Origin: an uncultured Clostridium sp.
GTDB lineage: Bacteria > Bacillota > Clostridia > Lachnospirales > Lachnospiraceae
Assembly: GCA_946553025.1 (NCBI GenBank)
Contig: CAMNRM010000014.1
Location: 1-64,000 of the forward strand
Length of the DNA stretch: 64,000 nt
Direction: 5' to 3'
Below, piece by piece: positions 1 to 7,701 of this stretch. Position numbers and translations under genes: made by a program. The notes under the pieces were generated by a model that worked only from the letters and a program-made list of their open reading frames with translations, was not told the DNA's origin and ran no database searches. Numbering within the stretch: the stretch's first letter is position 1; every line of letters starts with the position of its first letter.

Positions 1-90
1 GATGTCGTCTTATTTTTTTATTTTTTAAAATTCCCCAGGTAAAGTTACACTATCTTTCTTAAAAAAATTGTTACCGATCCTACGTTTTTT

Positions 91-114
91 ACTGTTCACA
101 CATTCACAGCAACG
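91..114. repeat. REP-like palindrome, copy a
   Basis: Intergenic copy of a dispersed near-palindrome made of ACTGTTCAC followed by a TTCACAG half. It matches the copy at 3441-3464 in 20 of 24 positions. It lies downstream of the MacB-core-like gene that ends at 151. Otherwise bases 1-150 hold only AT-rich sequence with no supported gene. Confidence 0.6.
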
Positions 115-150
115 GGCAAAACTCCGTGAACATCGCCAAATTTCCTCTGA

Positions 151-783
151 TTACGGCTGTCCCGTGTTTGTGATGTTTGTGACAATCTCACGCACCCTCG
201 CCGCGCCGTTTCTCAACCTTGAATCCATCTCCACGGCAAACATTTCCACCTCTCCTTCCCCGATCGGTATCCATAAGACCGTTTCTTCCTTCTTTGTCAC
301 CCCGACGACCAAAAATTTTCTCTTCCCCATGCCGACCCATTCCCCTAAAATATCCGTACTTCCAAATAAATCCCTGGCCAGTTTCTCACTAAGCACACAG
401 TATTCACCTTCCACATCCAGCCCCAGCCGCCCAATCTGCCCTTTTCTGTCCTCCATAAGTTCCATCGGCCCATACACGCCAATCACCTCTGCCCTTTCCT
501 TCCGCCCTGTGCTTACGGAAAAAACACTCTGTTCCTTTTCTGTTCTCCACCCCGCTATCCGCAAAATCCCCATTGCCCCATCCTTTTCCTCCTCTTCTAA
601 ACGCTTTATATCCTCCACATAAATTCCCTTTCCCCTTACGTCTTCCCGAAAAACGCAGGGCTGACCTATCCAATGCCAAAAAGCCGCAGTTCCCGTTACG
701 AAAACTGCAGCCGCAATAACGAGCCAGACCATCAGGCGCTTCTTTTTCACCATCTTTTTTCCTGTTCTCTTTATTATCTTCAT
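151..783 (-). CDS. small MacB-core-like membrane protein
   Basis: A protein of about 210 residues with a Lys/Arg-rich start, one membrane segment (hydrophobic run near residues 18-37) and an extracytoplasmic domain. The stretch reading LSEKLARDLFGSTDILGE followed by a glycine-rich strand and VVGV resembles the MacB periplasmic core of ABC export permeases (seen motif, family from knowledge). It is much shorter than a MacB permease and lacks the C-terminal FtsX membrane helices, so it is either an accessory subunit or a truncated relative. I chose the ATG at 783 because AGGCGGG precedes it; an upstream ATG at 804 has no ribosome site and overlaps a REP-like repeat. It is the last gene in the window of the operon that begins at 6729, and transcription runs out of the left edge, where a MacB permease and ATPase could lie. 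Confidence 0.6.
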   Translation of the reverse strand: MKIIKRTGKKMVKKKRLMVWLVIAAAVFVTGTAAFWHWIGQPCVFREDVRGKGIYVEDIKRLEEEEKDGAMGILRIAGWRTEKEQSVFSVSTGRKERAEVIGVYGPMELMEDRKGQIGRLGLDVEGEYCVLSEKLARDLFGSTDILGEWVGMGKRKFLVVGVTKKEETVLWIPIGEGEVEMFAVEMDSRLRNGAARVREIVTNITNTGQP

Positions 784-802
784 CAGATCCCGCCTTAATC
801 TC

Positions 803-816
803 ATTACTGTTCACAG
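803..816. repeat. REP-like half palindrome, copy b
   Basis: The sequence ATTACTGTTCACAG sits in the gap between the HlyD-like gene and the MacB-core-like gene. It is a half copy of the dispersed palindrome seen at 91, 3438, 6888, 45039 and 52437. Confidence 0.5.
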
Positions 817-831
817 CAGCTTATTTTCCTC

Positions 832-2514
832 CTAAAACCGATCCACCGGGCGAACCCGCACACCTTCGCCGATGGTTTTATTCTCTCCGATAATCACCCT
901 GTCCCCGGAAAAAATACTTCCTTCAATCGCTGCTTCCTGGCTTCCCTGGTATAAAAGTTCTACATTAACCCGCTCTGCACGGAATTCCTCGCCCAAAATC
1001 GCCGGACGAACCCTTGCCACCAGGCAGTAATAGCCCTTATTATCCTTGCGCAGCCCCTCTAAGGGAATAACCATGGAAAAGATGTCGGTCTGTTTTATGC
1101 AGCTATAGGAAGCCACGCTCCCGGGCGTCAGTTCCAAATCCCCTAAATCCGCCTGAAATACTCCCTCATCCCCCATCAGGTTCATCCGCTCAACCACGGC
1201 TTCCTTTTTCCTGGATGTTCCCGGAATGGAAATCTCTATCCTATCTCCTTTTACAAGCTTTTGTTCCTCCTTATCAAACCCTGCCTCAAACTGGTTTTCT
1301 CCCACGGCCAGGGATAAGATTTCTTCACCGGAAGCCGTTTTTCCTGCAGTCAGTTCCACCTCGGCCACAATCCCGGCCTCCCGGGCAAAAACGGTGCCCT
1401 GGGTTTGTTTTAATTCCAGCAGACGGTTTAACTGCCTGTATTTTTTCTTTTTTTCCAGTTCCATCCCGCGGATGGTCAGCGCCGCCAATCGTCTTTGCTG
1501 CTCCACCGTCAGCAATGCCGCCATATCCTGCTCCTGTGCCACGGACAGTTCCCACTCCGCCTTTTCCAATGCACGTTCAAATGCCTTTGTTTCCTTCTGC
1601 CGCTCTTCCATCTTCTCGTCTTCCCGGCGCACGGCCTCCTCATAGCTTTCCCTCTTTCCCTCCTGTTCCTGGGTTCTCCCCGCATGAAGCCGCTCCTCCT
1701 GATCTTCCAGCAGCTCCATCTGTGCCTCTATCGCCTCTATCTGGGTCTTCCATGCCGCCTGCAGGGCTTCAAGATCCTCCCTCGCCCCCAGCAGTTCCCG
1801 CTCCAGCTTCCAGTAATCCTCCTCATCCCCGCCTTCGGCTCTGTCCAGTTCTTCGGTTCGTTCCTCCACCGTTCTTCTGGCGGCCCGCAGTTCCCTGTCC
1901 CGTGAACTCCTGGCATTTTCCAGTTCCTGCTTCGCTCTCTCCCATTCCCGATCCTGCTGCTGCCATAAATCATCATTTAAACGGGAAAGTCCCTCTTCAT
2001 AGTCCTGCGAAAGACGATTTAATTCCTCTTCATGCTTTTTTTGTTCTTCCTCTAATGCTGCCCTTTCCTCTTCGAGTTCCTCCCGGGCAAGTTCAAACTC
2101 CCTCCGGGCAAGCTCCGTCTGGCTTATTCCCGGATAAGTTTCCTGCGCGATCTGTTCCTTGCTTATCGTTAAATCAATCGCCGCTATCTCTTCCCGCAGA
2201 CCTTCCTCCATCTCTGCCATCGACGCCTCATTATAGCAAAACAACACATCCCCTTCCTGCACTTCTCCCCCCGATACCACAGCCACCTGCCCGATGCGAA
2301 GCCCCGCAAAAACCGGATAAATCTCCTTTTCCTTCACCTTTACAATTCCGCTTCCCTCGATAAAGGTTTCCACCGCCTTTCGCCTGGTTTCACTCGTCTT
2401 CACCTTAGGAACAGCCATGCTGTCATAGATCCGTGAAATCCCCGTGCACGCCAGCATAAACAAAAAAAAGCCGGATAAAAGCCATCGTTTCACCGGCACC
2501 CTGCTTTTTATCAT
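832..2514 (-). CDS. HlyD-family membrane fusion/adaptor protein
   Basis: 560 residues: an N-terminal membrane anchor (residues about 10-27), a beta-rich lipoyl/barrel-like stretch, then a very long Glu/Arg/Gln-rich coiled coil (about residues 105-370) and a C-terminal beta domain that closes with GENKTIGEGVRVRPVDRF. This is the architecture of adaptor proteins of ABC export complexes, which in Gram-positive bacteria bridge the membrane transporter and the cell wall (family knowledge). A perfect AAGGAGG lies upstream of the ATG. It sits 29 bp after the MalG-type permease gene and before the MacB-core-like gene, so an exporter part follows an importer part in one operon. The substrate is unknown. 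Confidence 0.8.
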   Translation of the reverse strand: MIKSRVPVKRWLLSGFFLFMLACTGISRIYDSMAVPKVKTSETRRKAVETFIEGSGIVKVKEKEIYPVFAGLRIGQVAVVSGGEVQEGDVLFCYNEASMAEMEEGLREEIAAIDLTISKEQIAQETYPGISQTELARREFELAREELEEERAALEEEQKKHEEELNRLSQDYEEGLSRLNDDLWQQQDREWERAKQELENARSSRDRELRAARRTVEERTEELDRAEGGDEEDYWKLERELLGAREDLEALQAAWKTQIEAIEAQMELLEDQEERLHAGRTQEQEGKRESYEEAVRREDEKMEERQKETKAFERALEKAEWELSVAQEQDMAALLTVEQQRRLAALTIRGMELEKKKKYRQLNRLLELKQTQGTVFAREAGIVAEVELTAGKTASGEEILSLAVGENQFEAGFDKEEQKLVKGDRIEISIPGTSRKKEAVVERMNLMGDEGVFQADLGDLELTPGSVASYSCIKQTDIFSMVIPLEGLRKDNKGYYCLVARVRPAILGEEFRAERVNVELLYQGSQEAAIEGSIFSGDRVIIGENKTIGEGVRVRPVDRF

Positions 2515-2543
2515 CCCTTTTCTCTCCTCCTTTCATCCTCTTC

Positions 2544-3389
2544 CTACTGCTTTATCCCTGCCATTGCCGCTCCCTGCTCTAATTCCTCCCAGACATTGAC
2601 ATACACCAGCACCGGAAGGATGCAGCAGACCAGTGCGGCGGCAAATGCCACGGACGCCTTATCCTTAGCAATATCCATAAGGTATAAGGAAACAGGCCAC
2701 AGACGTTTATCTTTTAAATAAGTAATGGGCTGTTCCAGGCTGTTCCACCCATCAATAAAACTTAACATCAGCGCCGTGACGATTCCCGGATAGCCCAGCG
2801 GCAGTCCAATGTGCAGGAACGTGTAAACATCTCCCGCGCCGTCTAAGCGGGCAGCTTCGATCAGAACCTCCGGCACCTGTTCAAAGGATTTTTCCATGAT
2901 AAATACAGGAAAGGTTGCCCAGATTCCCGGTACAATCAGCGCCAGATGCGAATTTAACAGCCCCATCCGGTCAAGCACCAGATAATTGGACACCTGCATT
3001 ATCTGAAAGGGAAGAACCATCAGGAGAATATACAGCCCAAACAGCCAGCGTTTTCCCGCAAAATCAAAACGGGCAAATGCCCAGGCCGCCGGTGCGCCAA
3101 TGATGAGCTGTCCCAGAAGCATCGGAAAAACCTGGATGCAGGAGTTCCAGAACATCACAAAAAATCCGGGAGAGCGAAACAAAAGTTCAGCAAGCGCATT
3201 GCCGGAAAGGTAGGAGGGAAGAAGCGCTGCCCGCACCCGTTCCTTTCCAAGACCCAGAACCGACAGATAACGCCAGTAAAGTTCATCCTCCGGCATCAGT
3301 GCGGCACCCGCCATAAGAAGAAAGGGAATCCAGACCAAAAGACAAATCATCCATAAAATTATCGTAATGCTGTGTGCTTTCTTTTTCAC
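2544..3389 (-). CDS. carbohydrate-type ABC transporter permease (MalG-like)
   Basis: 281 residues with six predicted membrane helices and the EAA loop IEAARLDGAGDVYTF followed by LPLGYPGI, the site that contacts the ATPase in binding-protein-dependent importers. Length is normal for MalG-type permeases. It follows the MalF-like gene by 36 bp and shares its operon with a lipoprotein binding protein. No MalK-type ATPase gene is in the window, so energy must come from an ATPase encoded elsewhere or shared. Sugar specificity cannot be read from the sequence, and the company of HlyD and MacB-like genes makes a plain sugar importer doubtful. Confidence 0.85.
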   Translation of the reverse strand: MKKKAHSITIILWMICLLVWIPFLLMAGAALMPEDELYWRYLSVLGLGKERVRAALLPSYLSGNALAELLFRSPGFFVMFWNSCIQVFPMLLGQLIIGAPAAWAFARFDFAGKRWLFGLYILLMVLPFQIMQVSNYLVLDRMGLLNSHLALIVPGIWATFPVFIMEKSFEQVPEVLIEAARLDGAGDVYTFLHIGLPLGYPGIVTALMLSFIDGWNSLEQPITYLKDKRLWPVSLYLMDIAKDKASVAFAAALVCCILPVLVYVNVWEELEQGAAMAGIKQ

Positions 3390-3425
3390 GATGCCTTCTC
3401 TCCATTTCTGCGATTTTTCGCCCGT

Positions 3426-4397
3426 TTATGGAAAATAGTTCCTGTTCCCACGTTCACAGTAACGAAAAATAAACTTTAACCCCTGCACCAGCAAAACCGG
3501 CGTTAAAAAGCTTACTACTAACAGGACGGCGGCGGCTGTCATTTTCTGAATATCCAACTGCAAAAACCAGTGTGCAAAAAGATGAGGAAGCAGATAAATC
3601 GAGGAATCCGGGTAAGAGCCTGCCAGAAGATAGGCTTCCCGGTAAACCCGAAAAGCGTTCACCAAAACAACGGTTCCCACCAGTCCAAAACTTCCCCGCA
3701 GACCGGGCAGGGTAATAAAAAGCAAACTTGCCGCTGCCCCCGCCCCATCCATCTTCGCCGCCTCATAAAGTTCCCGCGGGATTGCCCCAAGACCGGCAAG
3801 CCATAAAACCATGGCATAACCCATGTGCTTCCAGAGATAGGTAACGATAAGAACCGGAAAGGCCCGGGAAGAAAATGCCCAGTCTATGTCCCAGTTCTGC
3901 CCGCTCACCCTGGTCAGAAGCTGGTTAAGCACCCCCTCCGGGCATAAAAAGATCCTCCACACAAGAACCATGCTTGCCGCCGGAACCGTCATAGGAAGGA
4001 CAAGGGTTGTACGAAATAATGTATAAATTCTGCTGCCTCCCATGCTCCCTGTCTTTTCTGCCCTTGCTGCCCCCGCGGATAAGAGAAGCGCCGCAAAAAA
4101 AGACAGGCTCATCAGCAGAGGGATGCACACGGCAAGGAAATGCGCCGTATTCCCTGCCGCCAGCCGAAACGGTGGATTATCCAGCACAGTCCGGTAATTA
4201 TCAAGCCCCACAAACGCCCCTCCCATGGCATCCTGAAACGAACGTTTTACAACATCCAGAAAAGAAACTACCGAAAACCAGATAACGCCAAGCAGACTTG
4301 GCGCAAGGAAAAGCCAGGGAATGATCCTGCGCCTCTTTATCCGCTTATCCGGCAGAACCAAAGAACCGTTTTCTGCACGGCTTCGCTTACTCGGCAA
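3426..4397 (-). CDS. carbohydrate-type ABC transporter permease (MalF-like)
   Basis: Membrane permease with helices from IIPWLFLAPSLLG onward and the EAA loop YEAAKMDGAGAAASLLF. The start is unclear: the frame is open to a TTG at 4484, deep inside the binding-protein gene. I prefer the TTG at 4397, which overlaps the upstream stop codon by 11 bases and would allow coupled translation; no strong ribosome site is visible for either. The last codons, encoding RYCERGNR, coincide with a REP-like repeat (3438-3464), so the extreme C-terminus was apparently supplied by a repeat. Partner of the MalG-like permease. Confidence 0.8.
   Translation of the reverse strand: MPSKRSRAENGSLVLPDKRIKRRRIIPWLFLAPSLLGVIWFSVVSFLDVVKRSFQDAMGGAFVGLDNYRTVLDNPPFRLAAGNTAHFLAVCIPLLMSLSFFAALLLSAGAARAEKTGSMGGSRIYTLFRTTLVLPMTVPAASMVLVWRIFLCPEGVLNQLLTRVSGQNWDIDWAFSSRAFPVLIVTYLWKHMGYAMVLWLAGLGAIPRELYEAAKMDGAGAAASLLFITLPGLRGSFGLVGTVVLVNAFRVYREAYLLAGSYPDSSIYLLPHLFAHWFLQLDIQKMTAAAVLLVVSFLTPVLLVQGLKFIFRYCERGNRNYFP
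3438..3464. repeat. REP-like palindrome, copy c, inside a coding end
   Basis: Near-palindrome ending in GTTCACAGTAACG. It overlaps the final codons of the MalF-like permease gene rather than lying in intergenic DNA, and it reads through in frame. Confidence 0.6.
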
Positions 4398-6729
4398 GGT
4401 AAACCGACAGCTTTCTGAAAATCTTTTCCGCCGCCTGGCCGGCGCTTTCTTTGTCTTCCAGATAATCCTTTGAACCTTCCACAATCATCTTCATCACAGT
4501 TTCATCCACCAGAACAGGAACCGTAAGTGCTTTCATCTGTTCGGCAAGTTCTTCGCGGGCAGCCTTTTCCGGCCACTCGGCATGCAGTACATAATCTTTC
4601 CCATCCGAACCTTTCCAACTAACGCTTGTTGAGATGTTCGCTTCTTTTTCGGTCAATGCCGCAAGTGCTTCCTTATTCACCGGAAACCCGTCGTACAGTT
4701 CTTCCTTCTGCACCTCGAAAGAGAGCAGACAGCAGATAAATTCCTGTGCCAGTTCGGCATTCTGTGTTGAACGGTTAATCCCTGCCATGCCGGACGGCAA
4801 ATAGAGATTTTTCACCGGTTTCATCTCTATCCCCGGGTGCTGTTTTCTTATCTGTGCCGGAATACAAAAATTCCCAAAATCGTCCAGACATTCCAGTCCG
4901 CTGGCACACCGCCCCGCATCAAAATTCACTGCGCTTCCTGCGAGTCCGTTAGGGGCAACATAATTGCTCACCCATTTTTCCTCCATCTCACTTTCAGAGG
5001 TAAAAATCGTTTTCGATCCATTGGATTCTCCCAGTGTTTTCACGGTTTCCAGATACTCGGTTAAACCCTCCAGGGTACAGATTTTTCCATCAGAAAATAA
5101 TTCCGTATACTGCACACAGGCAACTTCCCGCAGTAAATTCTCGTAATTTTCGGTGGCAACTAAAGGCTTTTCCCCTGCATAGGCAGCCATCGACTGTAAA
5201 CTGGCATAGGCATCCACGACTTCGGCTTCCCCTAAAAGCAGGGGAACAGCAATTCTCGACGGAACCTGATAAATCGCTCCGTCTTTCTTTTTAAATCCTT
5301 CGGTAAAATTCCCCAAAATAATCCCCTCTTCTTCCATCTCGCCCACCAGGTCGCTGATATCCATCAATATCCCTTTTTCCACATAAGACTCTGCGGGAAG
5401 CCCGTCCAAAATCAATACATCCGCGCCTTTTTTGCTCAGCAGTTCCGTGTTTAAGCTCTGAATCACCTCTTCACTGACCATCTCCCCGTCCTCCACAGCC
5501 GTCCTGAGTTCCACCTTCACTTCTGGATGCTCACTTTGGAACTGGGAAGCGGCCTGCCTTACGGTGGAGATGTCGTTAAGACTGTAAACGGTCAGTGACG
5601 AAGGCGGAACTGCCAGCATATCCGGATCATATATATAATGGAAAACCGAAATTCCCGTTCCGTCCGTCGAGGTAAATACCCCATAATAATCTTGCTCATT
5701 TCCGGCAAGAAAGCAGCCAAGAATTAAGCTGCGCATCCCCATATGGTTTAAACTTCCGTCAATTAAGATCTCCCAGAGCGTCCCACCCTCATGCAGGTGG
5801 GCAAGCCCGGTTTCTCCTGCGGCATAGACACCCCCGTTTCCGTCGCCGAAAAACTTCATCCCTTCATGTGAAGTTTTAATCTCCTCAAGCCCGGCAATGT
5901 CCGTCATCTGCCCATTGCTTAAATCATAACGCACCAGACGTTCCCCCTGCACAGTAGTAAAAGAATCCTTATCGCCAAATCCGCGGGCATCACTGGTCGT
6001 TCCAGAAAAGTCCTTACTCATTGTCAAAAGACGCTCCCCTGAGGGCGTGCAGAGATAAACTTCATAATAATCATAAACCAGAAGATTTCCATTTTCCAGA
6101 ACTTCGATTTTCGGCGGAATCAGCCCGTAATCCCTGCCCTCTTCAGGCAAAAACAGTTCCGAAAGAATCTCCTCTGTCCCGTTGTTACCCTGATTATCAC
6201 CATTTACTTTCAGCAGATGAAAGCGATAGTCCTCGTCCGTTCCCCCTAAGTAATATCTGCCGTCAGCGCCGTAAGTCACAAGTTCCATATCCAGCCCGTG
6301 TTCTTCCAGCAAATCCTTTCCTGTCCAGGCTTCATCCTTTTCCCATGTACTGTCCTGGTAAAGGTAACGGAAGGCATCTGCGACATCACCAGAAGCATCA
6401 CGTTCAACCGTGTACAGTTCAAATACATCGTCCTTCCCCCGGAAAAACCCGGCCAGGCTCTGATCCTGCACCTCCTCTGGAAGCTCCACCTCCATTTCCC
6501 GGTAACGTCCCCTGGCCTCTGTAGTGTTTCCCTCTTGAACGTCACCGTCCGAATTTGCATTATTTTTCTCTGTAAAACGATTTTCTTTGGAAGAATCATT
6601 CTCCCCTGCCTGTTCCCCAACCACACTGCTGCCAACAGCTGTATCCGTTCCTTTCTGGCATCCGCAGATAAGTTCTGCCGTCAGTGCCGCAGCGAGGATG
6701 CAGGCAGACACTTTCTTTACATTTTTCAT
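4387..6729 (-). CDS. large extracellular solute-binding lipoprotein with N-terminal propeller-like half
   Basis: About 780 residues, nearly twice the length of normal sugar-binding lipoproteins. It has a lipoprotein signal (lipobox around LICGC), an acidic/Asn-rich linker, a region of about 300 residues with repeated beta-strand motifs such as GGTDEDYRFHLLKV and GNLLVYDYYEVYL that look like a beta-propeller, and then a SBP_bac_1/8-like domain starting near LTVYSLNDISTVRQAASQF. The ATG at 6729 is preceded by AAGGGA; an in-frame TTG six codons upstream is less likely. It heads the operon with two permeases, HlyD and a MacB-core-like gene and is divergent from the two-component system, suggesting that its expression answers to that system. 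The ligand is unknown. Confidence 0.85.
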   Translation of the reverse strand: MKNVKKVSACILAAALTAELICGCQKGTDTAVGSSVVGEQAGENDSSKENRFTEKNNANSDGDVQEGNTTEARGRYREMEVELPEEVQDQSLAGFFRGKDDVFELYTVERDASGDVADAFRYLYQDSTWEKDEAWTGKDLLEEHGLDMELVTYGADGRYYLGGTDEDYRFHLLKVNGDNQGNNGTEEILSELFLPEEGRDYGLIPPKIEVLENGNLLVYDYYEVYLCTPSGERLLTMSKDFSGTTSDARGFGDKDSFTTVQGERLVRYDLSNGQMTDIAGLEEIKTSHEGMKFFGDGNGGVYAAGETGLAHLHEGGTLWEILIDGSLNHMGMRSLILGCFLAGNEQDYYGVFTSTDGTGISVFHYIYDPDMLAVPPSSLTVYSLNDISTVRQAASQFQSEHPEVKVELRTAVEDGEMVSEEVIQSLNTELLSKKGADVLILDGLPAESYVEKGILMDISDLVGEMEEEGIILGNFTEGFKKKDGAIYQVPSRIAVPLLLGEAEVVDAYASLQSMAAYAGEKPLVATENYENLLREVACVQYTELFSDGKICTLEGLTEYLETVKTLGESNGSKTIFTSESEMEEKWVSNYVAPNGLAGSAVNFDAGRCASGLECLDDFGNFCIPAQIRKQHPGIEMKPVKNLYLPSGMAGINRSTQNAELAQEFICCLLSFEVQKEELYDGFPVNKEALAALTEKEANISTSVSWKGSDGKDYVLHAEWPEKAAREELAEQMKALTVPVLVDETVMKMIVEGSKDYLEDKESAGQAAEKIFRKLSVYLAE

Positions 6730-6811
6730 TTCGCTCTTTCCCTTCAATTTTTATCGCGGATAGAAAATCAATCCATCCTTAATCTTTGTAATCTCTATTT
6801 TACACGCCGAA

Positions 6812-6862
6812 TCTCTAAAAAACTTGAAAGGCAGAACCTTTTTTTTCAAGATTTTTTAGAGA
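6812..6862. promoter_or_regulatory. inverted repeat between divergent operons
   Basis: Arms beginning TCTCTAAAAAA-CTTGAAA and ending TTTCAAG-ATTTTTTAGAGA form a long near-perfect inverted repeat. On the + strand it stands just upstream of TATACT (6871-6876), a -10 box for the response-regulator gene. On the - strand TAAAAT stands at a similar distance for the binding-protein operon. The symmetry suggests an operator for the adjacent OmpR-type regulator controlling both directions; this is inference. Confidence 0.5.
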
Positions 6863-6887
6863 AATCTGTGCTATACTTTATCTATCC

Positions 6888-6913
6888 GTTACTGTGAACT
6901 GTGAACAGTAACG
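6888..6913. repeat. REP-like palindrome, copy d
   Basis: GTTACTGTGAAC joined to TGTGAACAGTAAC, a complete palindromic copy of the dispersed repeat. It lies in the leader between the TATACT box and the response-regulator start. Confidence 0.65.
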
Positions 6914-6981
6914 AACATTGATCCAGTTCTGTTTTCTGCGGGTAAAGTTTTCTGCGTCGGAAAATAACATAAGGAGAAGCC

Positions 6982-7674
6982 ATGAGAATATTAATTATAG
7001 AAGATGATAAAGAGCTCTGCTGCCTGCTGAACATTTCCCTGGTGCAGGGCGGCTATGAAACAGATATCTGCCACACCGGAAGCGACGGGCTTTTTTATGC
7101 AAAACAGCAGGTGTATGACGCGATTGTGCTCGACCGTATGCTGCCGGAAATCGACGGACTTACGGTGTTAGAAGCACTGCGCCGCCAGGGGATAAACACA
7201 CCGGTAATTCTGGCTACAGCACTTGACGGGTTAAATGAGCGCATCCGCGGGCTCGACGCAGGAGCCGATGATTACCTGGTCAAGCCATTTGCCGTAGAAG
7301 AACTGATGGCCCGCATCCGCGCCGTCACCCGAAGACCGCAGAACCTGCAGACCTCTCCGGAACTCTCGGCGTTTGGACTCTGCCTTGAACCGGATACACA
7401 CAGGCTGACCTGCGGGGACGCTGTTTTAACACTTTCCAAAAAAGAATCTGCCCTGCTGGCCTATCTGATGAAAAATCCCGGGATAACCCTGCCCCGAACA
7501 AGGATTCTTTCCTATGTGTGGGGAAGTTCCTTTGAAGTAGAGGAAGGGAATCTGGACAACTATATTTACTTTCTGCGGCGGCGTCTGAAAACATTAAATG
7601 CCCCGGTAAAGCTGGTTACTGTCCACGGCGTAGGGTATCGGCTGGAAGGTGAAGAAAAAAGTGCTGTACGCTAA
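6982..7674 (+). CDS. OmpR/PhoB-family response regulator
   Basis: 230 residues. Receiver domain (about 1-115) with the acidic pair EDD near the start, the phosphoacceptor Asp in VLDRMLPEIDG and the conserved Lys in VKPF. A winged-helix DNA-binding domain follows (about 130-225), with the SKKESALLAYLM helix and the VRGVGYR-like ending VHGVGYRLE. Ribosome site AAGGAG precedes the ATG. It is followed 27 bp later by the kinase gene and transcribed away from the ABC operon, with a long inverted repeat in between. Probable role: autoregulation and control of the divergent transporter operon (inference). Confidence 0.95.
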   Translation: MRILIIEDDKELCCLLNISLVQGGYETDICHTGSDGLFYAKQQVYDAIVLDRMLPEIDGLTVLEALRRQGINTPVILATALDGLNERIRGLDAGADDYLVKPFAVEELMARIRAVTRRPQNLQTSPELSAFGLCLEPDTHRLTCGDAVLTLSKKESALLAYLMKNPGITLPRTRILSYVWGSSFEVEEGNLDNYIYFLRRRLKTLNAPVKLVTVHGVGYRLEGEEKSAVR

Positions 7675-7701
7675 GGCCGGCGCAAACAGGAGGAAAGAAG
7701 C

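Noticed and set aside
1215-2363. Long Pro/Ser-rich open frame on the + strand
   Set aside because: It is the antisense of the Glu/Arg-rich coiled coil of the HlyD-like gene, has no ribosome site and no recognisable domain.
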